From positions 148,866 to 212,865 of the forward strand of contig NZ_GG698805.1 in the NCBI RefSeq assembly GCF_000161935.1: DNA of 64,000 nucleotides, in the 5' to 3' direction. Under the pieces are notes generated by a model, which was not told the origin of the DNA, made no database searches, and worked only from the letters and a program-made list of their open reading frames with translations. The first letter of the stretch is position 1; each line of letters begins with the position of its first letter. Shown in pieces: positions 27,025 to 37,259 of the stretch. A program made the position numbers and the translations under genes. Source of the stretch: Limosilactobacillus coleohominis 101-4-CHN (GTDB taxonomy: Bacteria > Bacillota > Bacilli > Lactobacillales > Lactobacillaceae).

Positions 27025-27699
27025 ATGGCATTGATTTCAGTTGATGACCTTAGCTTAGCGTATGGTGACCATACCGTTATTGAAAATTTAAGTTTTCAGG
27101 TCAATTCAGGCGACTTTTTAGTAATGATTGGTGAGAATGGTGCCGGAAAGACGACGGTGGTTCGTGCCTTATTAGGGGAGTTAAAGCCCCGCCGCGGTGA
27201 AATTAGTCGGGCCAATCACTTAAAGATTGGTTATGTCCCACAGTTTCGCAACTTACCGGCTAACTATCCATTAGCGGTCCGGGATTTTGTGGCGCTCAAC
27301 CTTACTCAATCACGCTGGCCCTGGTTAAAAAAGACTGAGCAGCATCGTTTAGACCGGATTATTCGGAAAACTAATTTAACCACGATTGAAGACCGACCAC
27401 TGGGGTTAGCATCCGGTGGTGAAAAGCAGCGGGCCTATTTGGCCCAAGCACTCGTTGATGATCCGCAACTATTAATTTTGGATGAATCGACGGCCAGTTT
27501 AGACAATGAAATGAAGTACGATTTATTAGATTTTGTAGCTAAGTTTCAGCAAAATGGCTTGAGTGTGCTCTTTATCACTCACGATTGGGATTTAGCAAAG
27601 CGCTATGGAACACGCTACTTACAGTTATTACCAGATGGCTCCTACCAAAGTGGCCCCATTAATGAATTGCCTAGTGATGAGGAGGTGCGCAATGTTTAG
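27025..27699 (+). CDS. znuC: Metal ABC transporter ATP-binding protein
   Basis: The 224-residue ABC ATPase energises the importer. Walker A is GENGAGKTT (36-44), the signature is LASGGEKQR, Walker B is LLILDEST and the switch His lies in FITHDWD. It has the short ZnuC/AdcC length. ATG 27025 begins one base after the znuA stop; the alternative GTG 27016 would overlap it. It overlaps the permease gene by 8 bases. Confidence 0.9.
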   Translation: MALISVDDLSLAYGDHTVIENLSFQVNSGDFLVMIGENGAGKTTVVRALLGELKPRRGEISRANHLKIGYVPQFRNLPANYPLAVRDFVALNLTQSRWPWLKKTEQHRLDRIIRKTNLTTIEDRPLGLASGGEKQRAYLAQALVDDPQLLILDESTASLDNEMKYDLLDFVAKFQQNGLSVLFITHDWDLAKRYGTRYLQLLPDGSYQSGPINELPSDEEVRNV

Positions 27700-28486
27700 T
27701 CTCAGCTTTATGCGTTATGCGTTTGTGGCCGGTACATTTATTGCAATTGTCAGTGGAGTAATTGGGGTTTTTGTGGTGGCGCGGAATATGCCATTTATGA
27801 CCCACACTCTTTCAGAGATTGGTTTTGCTGGTGCATCGTTTGCTCTTTTTATGGGCTGGCCGGCTTTAAATGGGATGATTTTATTTACCATTCTTAGTTC
27901 AGTGATGGTTGGTCAATTGAGCATTGATGAATCTCGCCGCGAGTCAGTTATTTCGGCAGTGTCAGCGCTATTCATCGGGTTAGGAATTCTCTTTTTGTAT
28001 CTTTCCAGTAAAACTGCCAGTTCAGCCACGAGTATCTTGTTTGGGAGCGTTGTCGGCATTAGCCGCCATGAGGTCGTGCAGCTGGTATGCCTCTCTGCGG
28101 TTGTTCTCGTGATCGTTTTCCTTATTTACCGTAAATTGAAATTTTCCTCATTTGATCCTGAGGGTGCAGCAGCGAACGGGTTAAACGAAACAGTGATTTC
28201 CGTCATCTTCCTATTGCTCTTGGCAATGAGCGTTAGTGTGGCAGTCCAAATTGTGGGGACACTATTGATTTTTGTCCTATTGACACTGCCTGCGGCCAGT
28301 GCAAAATATTACACGACCGGGACTGCCAAGATCATTGGACTAGCAATTTTATTCGCGCTATTGGGAATTTGGCTGGGATTGTACTTAGCCTACATTACAA
28401 ACTGGCCAGTTAGTTTTTTCACTTCGACAATTGAAGTGCTGATCTACTTATCCGCCCTGTTATATCGGCAGCGAGCTAACGATTAA
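27692..28486 (+). CDS. znuB: Metal ABC transporter permease
   Basis: The 264-residue membrane protein of the ABC-3 family has eight or so hydrophobic segments, with family sequences such as HTLSEIGFAGASFALF and AVQIVGTLLIFVLLTLPAASA. ATG 27692 follows GAGGAGGTGCGC inside the end of znuC. With znuA and znuC it forms a complete importer under one Zur box. This cassette is inserted between ispE and purR relative to the Bacillus order. Confidence 0.9.
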   Translation: MFSLSFMRYAFVAGTFIAIVSGVIGVFVVARNMPFMTHTLSEIGFAGASFALFMGWPALNGMILFTILSSVMVGQLSIDESRRESVISAVSALFIGLGILFLYLSSKTASSATSILFGSVVGISRHEVVQLVCLSAVVLVIVFLIYRKLKFSSFDPEGAAANGLNETVISVIFLLLLAMSVSVAVQIVGTLLIFVLLTLPAASAKYYTTGTAKIIGLAILFALLGIWLGLYLAYITNWPVSFFTSTIEVLIYLSALLYRQRAND

Positions 28487-28509
28487 AATGAAAATAATTG
28501 GTATTTACC

Positions 28510-28538
28510 AAGCGAGCCGAATGAGGCCCGCTTTTTTT
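28510..28538 (+). terminator. Rho-independent terminator after znuB
   Basis: AAGCGAGCC and GGCCCGCTT with loop GAATGA and T7. Confidence 0.75.
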
Positions 28539-28567
28539 AGTGAAATTATGGAAAAATCAGTTAAAAG

Positions 28568-28577
28568 CCGAACAATT
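28568..28577 (+). promoter_or_regulatory. PurBox candidate upstream of purR
   Basis: CCGAACAATT matches the core of the PurR binding motif (CCGAACAWT), 67 bp before the purR start codon and next to a TATGAT -10-like element. A weak inverted partner AACGTTTGT follows at about 28602. This suggests autoregulation, as in Bacillus. Confidence 0.5.
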
Positions 28578-28643
28578 ATGTTATGATTTGAAGGTACACA
28601 AAACGTTTGTATTAACAGCATAATGAATTAAAGGAGCTACATA

Positions 28644-29474
28644 ATGAAAGTTAGACGAAGCAACCGGCTAGTGGACATGACTCGCTATTTACTGGATCAC
28701 CCACGAGAACTGGTTTCCCTAAAGTTTTTTGGCCATCGTTATGACTCAGCTAAGTCATCAATTAGTGAAGATTTAAGTATTATTCGGAATACAGTTGAAC
28801 GATGGGGTGTCGGTCGCCTGGAAACTCTTCCCGGAGCTAGTGGCGGTGCACGTTTGACGCCACTGTATTCTAAGAAAAACGCGGCGACAGTAATTGATGA
28901 ACTGGTCCAAGCGGTGAATGATGATAGTCGATTGTTACCAGGTGGTTATGTTTATTTATCTGATTTGCTGGGGCGTCCGGACATTTTACGTGAAGTGGGT
29001 CGCTTGATTGCTACCCAGTACGTTGATCAAGATGTTGATGTGATCATGACCGTAGAAACCAAGGGGATTCCAATTGCCCAGAGTGTGGCGATGTATCTCA
29101 ATCGACCGTTTGTAATTGTTCGTAATTCTTCCCATATTACGGAAGGTTCGACCGTCAGTGTTAACTACGTATCAGGTTCATCCCAACGGATTAAAAAGAT
29201 GGAACTGTCCCGTCGAACGATGAAGGAGGGCGCTAACGTGGTTGTAGTTGACGACTTTCTCAAGGGTGGTGGGACGATGAACGGAATGAAGTCCCTTATC
29301 CAAGAATTTGGCGCCCACCTAGTGGGTATGACCGCGTTTGCAGAAGGTCAGTTTGACGGTGAACGACTAGTGGAAGATTGTACTTCATTAATTAAAGTGG
29401 ATGCCCAAGATGGGGTTAACCGGCATTTAAGTGCCCAACCAGGCAACTATTTGGAAAAAGTTTTTAAGAAATAA
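28644..29474 (+). CDS. purR: Purine operon repressor PurR
   Basis: The 276-residue DNA-binding regulator has an N-terminal winged helix (residues 1-75, RRSNRLVDMTRYLLDHP) and a phosphoribosyltransferase-like domain with the PRPP motif VVVVDDFLKGGGTMNGM. In Gram-positive bacteria it controls pur genes and senses PRPP. AAAGGAGCTAC precedes the ATG. It is followed 15 bp later by glmU, and then by prs, which makes the PRPP effector; the order is as in Bacillus without yabJ and spoVG. Confidence 0.95.
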   Translation: MKVRRSNRLVDMTRYLLDHPRELVSLKFFGHRYDSAKSSISEDLSIIRNTVERWGVGRLETLPGASGGARLTPLYSKKNAATVIDELVQAVNDDSRLLPGGYVYLSDLLGRPDILREVGRLIATQYVDQDVDVIMTVETKGIPIAQSVAMYLNRPFVIVRNSSHITEGSTVSVNYVSGSSQRIKKMELSRRTMKEGANVVVVDDFLKGGGTMNGMKSLIQEFGAHLVGMTAFAEGQFDGERLVEDCTSLIKVDAQDGVNRHLSAQPGNYLEKVFKK

Positions 29475-29489
29475 GGAGCAATGAGAGTC

Positions 29490-30857
29490 ATGCAACAGAA
29501 AAACGCAATTATTCTGGCAGCCGGCAAGGGTACCCGAATGAAGTCTAAATTATACAAAGTTTTGCACGAAGTTTGTGGTAAAAGTATGGTGGAACACGTA
29601 CTGAGTCAACTTGAAGCGGCTAAGATTGATAATATTGTGACCGTGGTTGGCTATGGGGCGGAAAGTGTGGAAAACACCATTGGTCCCCGTTCTAAGTTTG
29701 CCCTCCAAAAACAACAATTGGGGACTGGTCATGCCGTGATGCAGACTGAAGACCTACTAGGCGACATTGATGGTGAGACACTGGTAGTCAGTGGTGACAC
29801 ACCATTATTTACGGCTGATACCTTTAACAAGTTGTTCGAATACCATAAGCAACGGAAAGCGGCAGTAACTATTTTAACTTCCGTTGCTCCTGATCCAACC
29901 GGTTACGGCCGGATTGTCCGGAATGATGTTGGTATTGTGGAACGGATCGTGGAACAAAAGGATGCTAGTCAAAAAGAACGGGAAATCCATGAAATCAACA
30001 CAGGGGTCTACTGTTTCGATAATAAGAAGCTTTTTGCAGCCCTGAAGAAGATTAATAACGATAACGCACAGGGTGAATACTACTTGACTGATGTGATTGC
30101 TATTTTGAAGCAACAAGGTGAAGTGGTAACGGCATACAAGATGGCTGACTTCGATGAATCGATGGGGGTCAACAACCGGGTGGCACTGGCCCAAGCTAAT
30201 AAGATCATGCGGAAGCGGATCAATGATGAATTAATGATGAATGGGGTTACGATGGTTGATCCAGAAACGACCTATATTGATGCTGGTGTTAAGATTGGCC
30301 GCGATACAGTTGTGGAAGGCAACGTTGTAATTAAGGGCAATACTGTCATCGGTAGTGACTGCTTGATTGGTGCTGGCTCCCGAATCACGGATTCACGGAT
30401 TCATGATGGCGTCCAAATTATTTCATCCACGCTGGAACAAGCGGAAATGTATGATGGCTCTGATATTGGTCCGAATAGCCACTTACGGCCCCAAGCGGAA
30501 ATTGGTAAACATGTTCACATCGGTAATTTCTGTGAGGTTAAGAAAGCCTACATTGGTGAAGGAACCAAGGTTGGCCATTTAACCTATGTTGGTGATGCCA
30601 CTCTTGGTAAGAACATCAACGTTGGGTGTGGAGTAGTCTTTGTTAACTATGACGGTGCAAAGAAGCACCATACCAATGTTGGCGATCACGCATTTATCGG
30701 TAGCAATAGTAATTTAGTAGCCCCAGTTAACATCGCGGCTGATTCATTTGTGGCAGCCGGTTCAACCATTACGGACGATACTAAACAATTTGACATGGCA
30801 ATTGCCCGTCAACGGCAAACAAATAAGGCGAATTACGCAAAAAAACTCCCGTGGTAG
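29490..30857 (+). CDS. glmU: Bifunctional GlcNAc-1-P uridyltransferase / GlcN-1-P acetyltransferase
   Basis: The 455-residue enzyme makes UDP-GlcNAc for wall and glycan synthesis. The N-terminal pyrophosphorylase has [12 protein letters not shown] and the QLGTGHAV segment. The C-terminal left-handed beta-helix (about 250-455) carries hexapeptide repeats and the acetyltransferase site ([20 protein letters not shown]). ATG 29490 gives 11 bases from AAGGAG, while ATG 29481 leaves only two; 29490 also fits the family N-terminus. It lies between purR and prs. Confidence 0.95.
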   Translation: MQQKNAIILAAGKGTRMKSKLYKVLHEVCGKSMVEHVLSQLEAAKIDNIVTVVGYGAESVENTIGPRSKFALQKQQLGTGHAVMQTEDLLGDIDGETLVVSGDTPLFTADTFNKLFEYHKQRKAAVTILTSVAPDPTGYGRIVRNDVGIVERIVEQKDASQKEREIHEINTGVYCFDNKKLFAALKKINNDNAQGEYYLTDVIAILKQQGEVVTAYKMADFDESMGVNNRVALAQANKIMRKRINDELMMNGVTMVDPETTYIDAGVKIGRDTVVEGNVVIKGNTVIGSDCLIGAGSRITDSRIHDGVQIISSTLEQAEMYDGSDIGPNSHLRPQAEIGKHVHIGNFCEVKKAYIGEGTKVGHLTYVGDATLGKNINVGCGVVFVNYDGAKKHHTNVGDHAFIGSNSNLVAPVNIAADSFVAAGSTITDDTKQFDMAIARQRQTNKANYAKKLPW

Positions 30858-30921
30858 TTGCTTTTTCGCACCCCAATTAATAAGATAAGAGTGGTAAAGG
30901 GATTTTAATTTGGAGGACCTC

Positions 30922-31905
30922 ATGAAACAGAAATATTTTGACCCGAATCTGAAGATTTTTTCTTTAAGTTCAAACCGTCCATTGGCCGAAAAAATTGCCG
31001 ATGAAGTTGGTGTCGAACTTGGTAAATTATCCGTTGACCGGTTTAGTGACGGTGAAATTCAAATCAACATTGAAGAAAGTATCCGGGGCGATAATGTATA
31101 TATTATTCAATCCACGTCAGCACCCGTAAATGATAACTTAATGGAATTGTTGATTATGATTGATGCTTTACGGCGTGCGAGTGCCAAGACCATCAATGTG
31201 GTCATGCCATACTATGGTTACGCCCGTCAAGATCGGAAGGCCCGTTCGCGGGAACCAATTACAGCCAAATTAGTGGCTAATATGCTGCAAAATTCTGGTG
31301 TTGATCGGGTGATCGCTTTAGATCTGCACGCAGCACAAATTCAAGGGTTCTTCGATATTCCAGTTGACCACTTGATGGGTGCACCATTACTGGCTGATTA
31401 CTTCATTAAGCAGGGAGTAGCGAAGGATGCAGTCGTAATTTCACCAGACCATGGTGGGGTTGTTCGGGCCCGCGCCTTAGCTGAATTTTTGAAGGCACCA
31501 ATTGCCATTATTGATAAGCGGCGGCCCAAGGCGAATGTTGCCAAAATCATGCATATTATCGGGAATGTTCAAGGTAAAAAGTGTATCATGATTGACGATA
31601 TGATTGATACAGCCGGGACGATCACCTTGGGATCAAAGGCATTAATGGAGGCCGGAGCAACCGAAGTCTATGCTTCTTGTACCCATGCGGTATTATCTGG
31701 TCCGGCAATTGAACGACTAGAAGATTCACCAATTAAAGAAGTGGTGGTTACTGACTCAATTCAATTACCAAAGGAAAAGCAAATTGCGAAGATTAAGCAA
31801 GTTTCTGTGGCCCCATTAATTGCTGATGCAATTAAGCGGATTAATGAAAACCGGCCAGTGAGTCCATTGTTCAAAAACCTCTTCGATAAAGTTAGTAAAG
31901 AATAA
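30922..31905 (+). CDS. prs: Ribose-phosphate pyrophosphokinase
   Basis: The 327-residue class I PRPP synthase has ATP/ribose-P motifs [17 protein letters not shown] and the PRPP loop [12 protein letters not shown], with regulatory [11 protein letters not shown]. It supplies PRPP for purines, pyrimidines and NAD. GGAGG precedes ATG 30922; the upstream TTG frame is rejected. It is third in purR-glmU-prs and has a terminator after it. Confidence 0.96.
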   Translation: MKQKYFDPNLKIFSLSSNRPLAEKIADEVGVELGKLSVDRFSDGEIQINIEESIRGDNVYIIQSTSAPVNDNLMELLIMIDALRRASAKTINVVMPYYGYARQDRKARSREPITAKLVANMLQNSGVDRVIALDLHAAQIQGFFDIPVDHLMGAPLLADYFIKQGVAKDAVVISPDHGGVVRARALAEFLKAPIAIIDKRRPKANVAKIMHIIGNVQGKKCIMIDDMIDTAGTITLGSKALMEAGATEVYASCTHAVLSGPAIERLEDSPIKEVVVTDSIQLPKEKQIAKIKQVSVAPLIADAIKRINENRPVSPLFKNLFDKVSKE

Positions 31906-31909
31906 TTTT

Positions 31910-31953
31910 AAATCGTTTATTAAGATCGGTACTGACCTTAGTAAACGATTTTT
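31910..31953 (+). terminator. Terminator after prs
   Basis: AAATCGTTTA and TAAACGATTT form a perfect 10-bp stem with inner AAGATCGGT/ACTGACCTT pairing, ending in T residues. Confidence 0.8.
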
Positions 31954-32005
31954 GGTTATTCGGTAAAAATGGTATAATGTTCCTAACCCTGATTAAGGAG
32001 GAATA

Positions 32006-32719
32006 ATGAAAATGAAAAAGAGTTTAATGTCTAAGTTGGCACTTTCCACAGCGGGAGTTGCCCTGGTGTTCGGGTTAGCCGGATGTGGACAAAAGAATAG
32101 CGCCAGTTCAGATAATAACTCAACGAAGTCAGCGAAGGTCACAGAAAGTGCCGCTGATAAAGCTTATAAGAAAGCTAATGATTTAATTACTAAGGGCCAA
32201 TACCAAAAAGCCTATGACCTCTTAGATGATGTCGAACACGAAAACAAAAAGGTTGAATATCTTGAAGAAGACTTGGATAGTTACCTTGAAGCCCGTGAAG
32301 ATTATAATAAGGGTGACTACCAAGAAGCTGAAGCCGAATTACCAGGTATGAAATCCAGCAGTAAGCCAATGAAGAAGGACTACAAGGCATTACGAGTGAA
32401 GATTTCGAAAGCCATTAATGGTGAGATTGAATCAAGCTCGACCAAGCAAACGAGTCAAAGCAGTAGTTCACAAGCTACTTCCAGTTCACAACGGGTAGCC
32501 AACGCGGATGCAGCGCGAGCAACTAAAGAAGATGTGGTAACGGACTTTGCTAATAAGATGGGCTTCAATAAGAAGGGGTACGGAATTATTCCAGTTTCCA
32601 AGCAAGGGAACGTATATCGCTTTGAAGTTCGGCAAAATAATTCCGATAATTCAGTTGCAAGCATGATTGGTATTTATGAATATAATTCTAATACTGGTTC
32701 AGCAACGAAAGTTAACTAA
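32006..32719 (+). CDS. Lipoprotein with TPR-like and DUF4767-like parts
   Basis: The 237-residue lipoprotein has signal peptide and lipobox LAGC (Cys27). Residues 50-120 look like two TPR-type helical repeats (KKANDLITKGQYQKAYDLL; AREDYNKGDYQEAEAEL), then a Ser/Thr/Gln-rich linker (about 140-160) and a C-terminal beta-rich domain with a GF-x-GYGIIPV segment of the kind seen in DUF4767-like lactobacillar proteins. Function is unknown; it is exposed on the outer membrane face. A perfect TATAAT (31973-31978) and AAGGAGG before the ATG support expression as a single gene. Confidence 0.8.
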   Translation: MKMKKSLMSKLALSTAGVALVFGLAGCGQKNSASSDNNSTKSAKVTESAADKAYKKANDLITKGQYQKAYDLLDDVEHENKKVEYLEEDLDSYLEAREDYNKGDYQEAEAELPGMKSSSKPMKKDYKALRVKISKAINGEIESSSTKQTSQSSSSQATSSSQRVANADAARATKEDVVTDFANKMGFNKKGYGIIPVSKQGNVYRFEVRQNNSDNSVASMIGIYEYNSNTGSATKVN

Positions 32720-32735
32720 ATCATCAATTTAAATA

Positions 32736-32788
32736 AAAATGGAACGTGATTGAGCAGTCAGATGGACTGTTTCCACGTTCCATTTTTT
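32736..32788. terminator. Bidirectional terminator
   Basis: AAAATGGAACGTG and CACGTTCCATTTT plus inner AGTC..GACT form a long stem with A and T tracts on both sides, between the lipoprotein and the convergent HD gene. Confidence 0.85.
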
Positions 32789-32794
32789 AATTTA

Positions 32795-34147
32795 TTAGGG
32801 AGCAACAATATGATTATTTTGAATGTACTGTTGGAATTCATCGTAGATTGGCTGGAAAATTTCAATATTGTCATGTTGGACGAGCATTTCTTTCGGGAAG
32901 AAGAATCGTTCATCGCCCGCTTCCTTACCGGCAATACTAGCAACGAGGGTACTGACCTGTGATAATTCAATCAGTTCACCATTAGGTTGAATTAACTCAA
33001 TCTGACTTTGGGGCTGGGAATCACGGGGGTTATAAGTGTCATACGGCAATTTATAGCTGGAATTTGTAGCCGTATAGTAATGGTCATTAAAGCCGGCGGT
33101 TGAAATCAAATCCCGCAATTTTGGTAAGAACGGTTCAGTGGTTGCATCATATAGGGCTGACTTTAGCGGCCGACGGTTTAAAAAGCGTTGGGCTAAATCA
33201 CTCAGAATATCGTCACCAGAATTACGCCAATGCAGAAAGTAGGTTGTCAACACACCATCATCCAAAGAAAGGTAGTCATTAATGGTATAGTGACCATTAA
33301 AAAATGGCATGAGCAGGTGAGGTGTAAAAACCGGTGAATAGTCACTTGGATGCTGGTAAAGGTACTTAGCTCGCATCAGCAGGTGGTCTAAAATGACTTC
33401 CATTGAACGGGAAACCGGGTGAAAGTAAATTTGAAGGTACATCTGCAACCGACTAATGATGTAGTCTTCAACCGCATGCATTCCCGAAATTTCAAAAGCA
33501 ATCCCGTTGTGAATGGGGCGCATTACTCGTAAGACTCGGTCGAGATCGTACTTACCGTAGTTGGTACCGGTATAATAAGCGTCCCGTTGCAGATAATCCA
33601 TTCGATCAGCATCGACTTGACTGGAGATCATTTGAACGACCTGCTGATTCGGGTACGTATGATCAATCACACTGGCTACCTGTTGCGGAAATTCAGGGCC
33701 GACCCGTCGTAAAATTTGGTTAACATTGGTTCCAGGACTAGTGATGATTTGCCTGGTAATGGCTTCGTGGTCAGTGTGGAAAATGTGCTCAAAAGTGTGT
33801 GAATAAGGGCCATGGCCAAGGTCGTGCAGGAGTGCAGCAGTCAGTGCCACTGGTCGTTCACGATCATCCCAGAGACCATCACCAGGGCGCTTGCTGGGAT
33901 AATTTCTTTGAAAATGATTGCACATCCGACGGGCAATTTCATAGACCCCTAGGCAATGACCAAAACGGGAATGTTCTGCACCGTGGAAGGTCAACGAGGT
34001 GGTACCGAGTTGTTTGACCCGGCGAAGTCGTTGAAATTCCGGGGTATTAATTAAATCGAGAATAATTTGATTATCGACAATGACGTGGCCATGAATTGGG
34101 TCCCTGAATACTTTTTCGCGAGGTAGATCTTCGTCTTTAAAACTCAT
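32795..34147 (-). CDS. HD-domain phosphohydrolase (YwfO-like, dGTPase-related)
   Basis: The 450-residue protein has an HD domain: HSRFGHCLGVYE (H59, H64), catalytic H108-D109 in LHDLGHGPYSHTFEH and a later Asp in SSQVDADRMDYL. Relatives such as YwfO of Bacillus and the E. faecalis enzyme act on deoxynucleoside triphosphates, often dGTP-activated. That is the likely role here, not shown. The start at 34147 follows AGGAAG; the longer frame is rejected. It is convergent with the lipoprotein gene and divergent from the DUF1934 gene. Confidence 0.87.
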   Translation of the reverse strand: MSFKDEDLPREKVFRDPIHGHVIVDNQIILDLINTPEFQRLRRVKQLGTTSLTFHGAEHSRFGHCLGVYEIARRMCNHFQRNYPSKRPGDGLWDDRERPVALTAALLHDLGHGPYSHTFEHIFHTDHEAITRQIITSPGTNVNQILRRVGPEFPQQVASVIDHTYPNQQVVQMISSQVDADRMDYLQRDAYYTGTNYGKYDLDRVLRVMRPIHNGIAFEISGMHAVEDYIISRLQMYLQIYFHPVSRSMEVILDHLLMRAKYLYQHPSDYSPVFTPHLLMPFFNGHYTINDYLSLDDGVLTTYFLHWRNSGDDILSDLAQRFLNRRPLKSALYDATTEPFLPKLRDLISTAGFNDHYYTATNSSYKLPYDTYNPRDSQPQSQIELIQPNGELIELSQVSTLVASIAGKEAGDERFFFPKEMLVQHDNIEIFQPIYDEFQQYIQNNHIVAP

Positions 34148-34285
34148 AGTTCGCTTCCTAACGTAAACTTTTTTCTCCATTATACAAAACCTGCTGCCAG
34201 AAAGCACTGGTGGTCATTTAGCGATGGTCAGTTTATAATTAAAAGGATTAAAGGTGGGTGAAGAGCAATTAAAGAAGTATTTCCA

Positions 34286-34693
34286 GTGACAGTTCACTTG
34301 ACGACTTCCATGACGATGGGAAGTGAGACTGAACACTTTGAGTTTACAGAAAGTGGTCAATTAATCCGGTTGAACGGCGGGCAGGTTTACCTGCGCTACC
34401 TAGAGCACCAGGATAATCAAGAGACGACTGTCCAGTTCCGACTGGATGAGGACCGGGTGCAATTAGACCGCCGGGGTCCACGTCAAACTAGGCTAGTCTT
34501 TGAGGCGGGGTCTGAAACGATGACTAGGTACCAAACTGAGTACGGAATTATTCACCTAGGGGTCGAAACCCGCCAATTAATTAAAAAGGTGGAGTTTACT
34601 AATCATACGGGTTCACTGCAAGCGACATATCGGTTGAAGAATCAGGGACAGGTCTTGGGAACTTACCGAATTCAATTGCAATTTGCGCCCTGA
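34286..34693 (+). CDS. DUF1934 (YwiB-like) calycin-type protein
   Basis: The protein of at least 135 residues is of the DUF1934 family, a small beta-barrel of unknown function that often precedes rpoE in lactobacilli. Segments such as GSETEHFEFTESGQLI, YLRYLEHQ and TYRIQLQF are typical. Coordinates start at GTG 34286. Six more in-frame codons (IKEVFP) precede it and fit the family N-terminus. The ribosome site AAGGTGGG then points to an ATT start at 34268. The gene ends 45 bp before rpoE and is probably co-transcribed. Confidence 0.75.
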   Translation: MTVHLTTSMTMGSETEHFEFTESGQLIRLNGGQVYLRYLEHQDNQETTVQFRLDEDRVQLDRRGPRQTRLVFEAGSETMTRYQTEYGIIHLGVETRQLIKKVEFTNHTGSLQATYRLKNQGQVLGTYRIQLQFAP

Positions 34694-34738
34694 TATTGTA
34701 ATATGTAACTTAGACTTTTTGAAGGGATGTGCACCAAT

Positions 34739-35299
34739 TTGGATTTAAAGGTTTTCGATGGCCAAGATAAATCAGAACTTTCGATGATCGAAGTCGCCCA
34801 CGCCATCTTAGCTTATCATGGTGAAGCAATGGCCTTTGCCGACTTAACAAATGAAATTCAGCAATATCTTGGTAAGAGTGATGAGGAAATTCGGGAACGA
34901 CTTTCCCAGTTCTACACTGATTTGAACGTCGATGGCAGTTTTATCTCCCTTGGTGATAACACTTGGGGATTACGTGCATGGTACCCATACGACTCAATTG
35001 ATGAAGCCACGATTGGTGAATCTGATGATGACGATGATGATCGTCCAAATAAGCGTCGGCGGAAGGTCAATGCCTTCTTGACCGGAAGTGACGACGATGA
35101 TGATGTGATCGATTACGATAATGATGATCCAGAAGATGATGATCTGAATGACGATGACGATTCAGATGATTACGATGACAGTGATGATGACGATGATGAC
35201 AATCCGATCGAAGATGATGATACGGATAGCGACATTGAAAGTCACTTGTCAGAATTACATGACGATGATGATAGTTACGATGATGGAGATGAAGAATAA
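34739..35299 (+). CDS. rpoE: DNA-directed RNA polymerase delta subunit
   Basis: The 186-residue delta subunit has an N-terminal folded HARE-HTH domain (residues 1-90, [21 protein letters not shown]) and a long Asp/Glu-rich disordered tail interrupted by a basic KRRRK patch. It increases RNA polymerase recycling and transcription specificity. TTG 34739 is chosen because the family begins directly before LKVFDGQ and AAGGGATG lies at a workable distance; ATG 34727 would sit on the ribosome site. The acidic tail is encoded by near-repetitive GATGAT codons (35027-35290). It precedes pyrG as in Bacillus. Confidence 0.93.
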   Translation: MDLKVFDGQDKSELSMIEVAHAILAYHGEAMAFADLTNEIQQYLGKSDEEIRERLSQFYTDLNVDGSFISLGDNTWGLRAWYPYDSIDEATIGESDDDDDDRPNKRRRKVNAFLTGSDDDDDVIDYDNDDPEDDDLNDDDDSDDYDDSDDDDDDNPIEDDDTDSDIESHLSELHDDDDSYDDGDEE

Positions 35300-35307
35300 A
35301 TTTCTGC

Positions 35308-35414
35308 TTGACTATTGTGACTAGCCTTTGTATTATTTTACTTGGGCTCCCAAGATTGCTTGGTACATCTCGTTTCAATAGCTCCCTGTTTCACTAAGAA
35401 ATGGGGAGTTTTTT
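35308..35414 (+). promoter_or_regulatory. pyrG promoter and reiterative-transcription attenuator
   Basis: TTGACT (35308-35313), a 17-bp spacer and TATTAT (35331-35336) place +1 at the GGG of GGGCTCC (35344). Further on, GCTCCCTGTTTC (35381-35392) pairs with GAAATGGGGAG and T6 (35414) as a terminator. In Bacillus and other Gram-positives the pyrG transcript starts GGGC; when CTP is low extra Gs are added and this poly-G start pairs with the CUCCCU strand to prevent termination. All the required elements are here. Confidence 0.8.
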
Positions 35415-35431
35415 CGTTTGTAGCGTATTAG

Positions 35432-37051
<1,620 letters not shown>

Positions 37052-37066
37052 CTTGAATGAAATAAG

Positions 37067-37099
37067 ACGCAGTTTACTGAAAAGTGAACTGCGTTTTTT
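37067..37099 (+). terminator. Rho-independent terminator after pyrG
   Basis: ACGCAGTTTAC and GTGAACTGCGT form the stem, followed by T6. Confidence 0.85.
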
Positions 37100-37153
37100 G
37101 GTGCAAGATGGTGAAAATTAATTTGAAGAAAGTTTAATTATTTAACGAAAAGG

Positions 37154-37182
37154 TTGTAATTTAGACGGAGGTTCTTTATTAT
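37154..37182 (+). promoter_or_regulatory. Probable promoter of murA
   Basis: TTGTAA (37154-37159), 17-bp spacer and TATTAT (37177-37182). This leaves a 5' leader of about 70 nt before murA. Confidence 0.5.
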
Positions 37183-37259
37183 GTTTATTGACTGTTTAAA
37201 TATAATAATAATGAATTAAAAAGATACAAAATAAAGATTTTAAGTGAGGAAAGATCAAC

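Noticed and set aside
35067..35378. 103-codon ORF antisense to the rpoE acidic tail
   Set aside because: It is the mirror of GATGAT-type Asp codons (giving His/Arg runs) and has no ribosome site.
37165..37219. 12-codon leader peptide (ATG 37181 to TAA 37219) with ACGGAGG before it, upstream of murA
   Set aside because: The ribosome-like sequence lies inside the spacer of the best promoter (37154-37182), so it would not be on the transcript. No regulatory hairpin follows.
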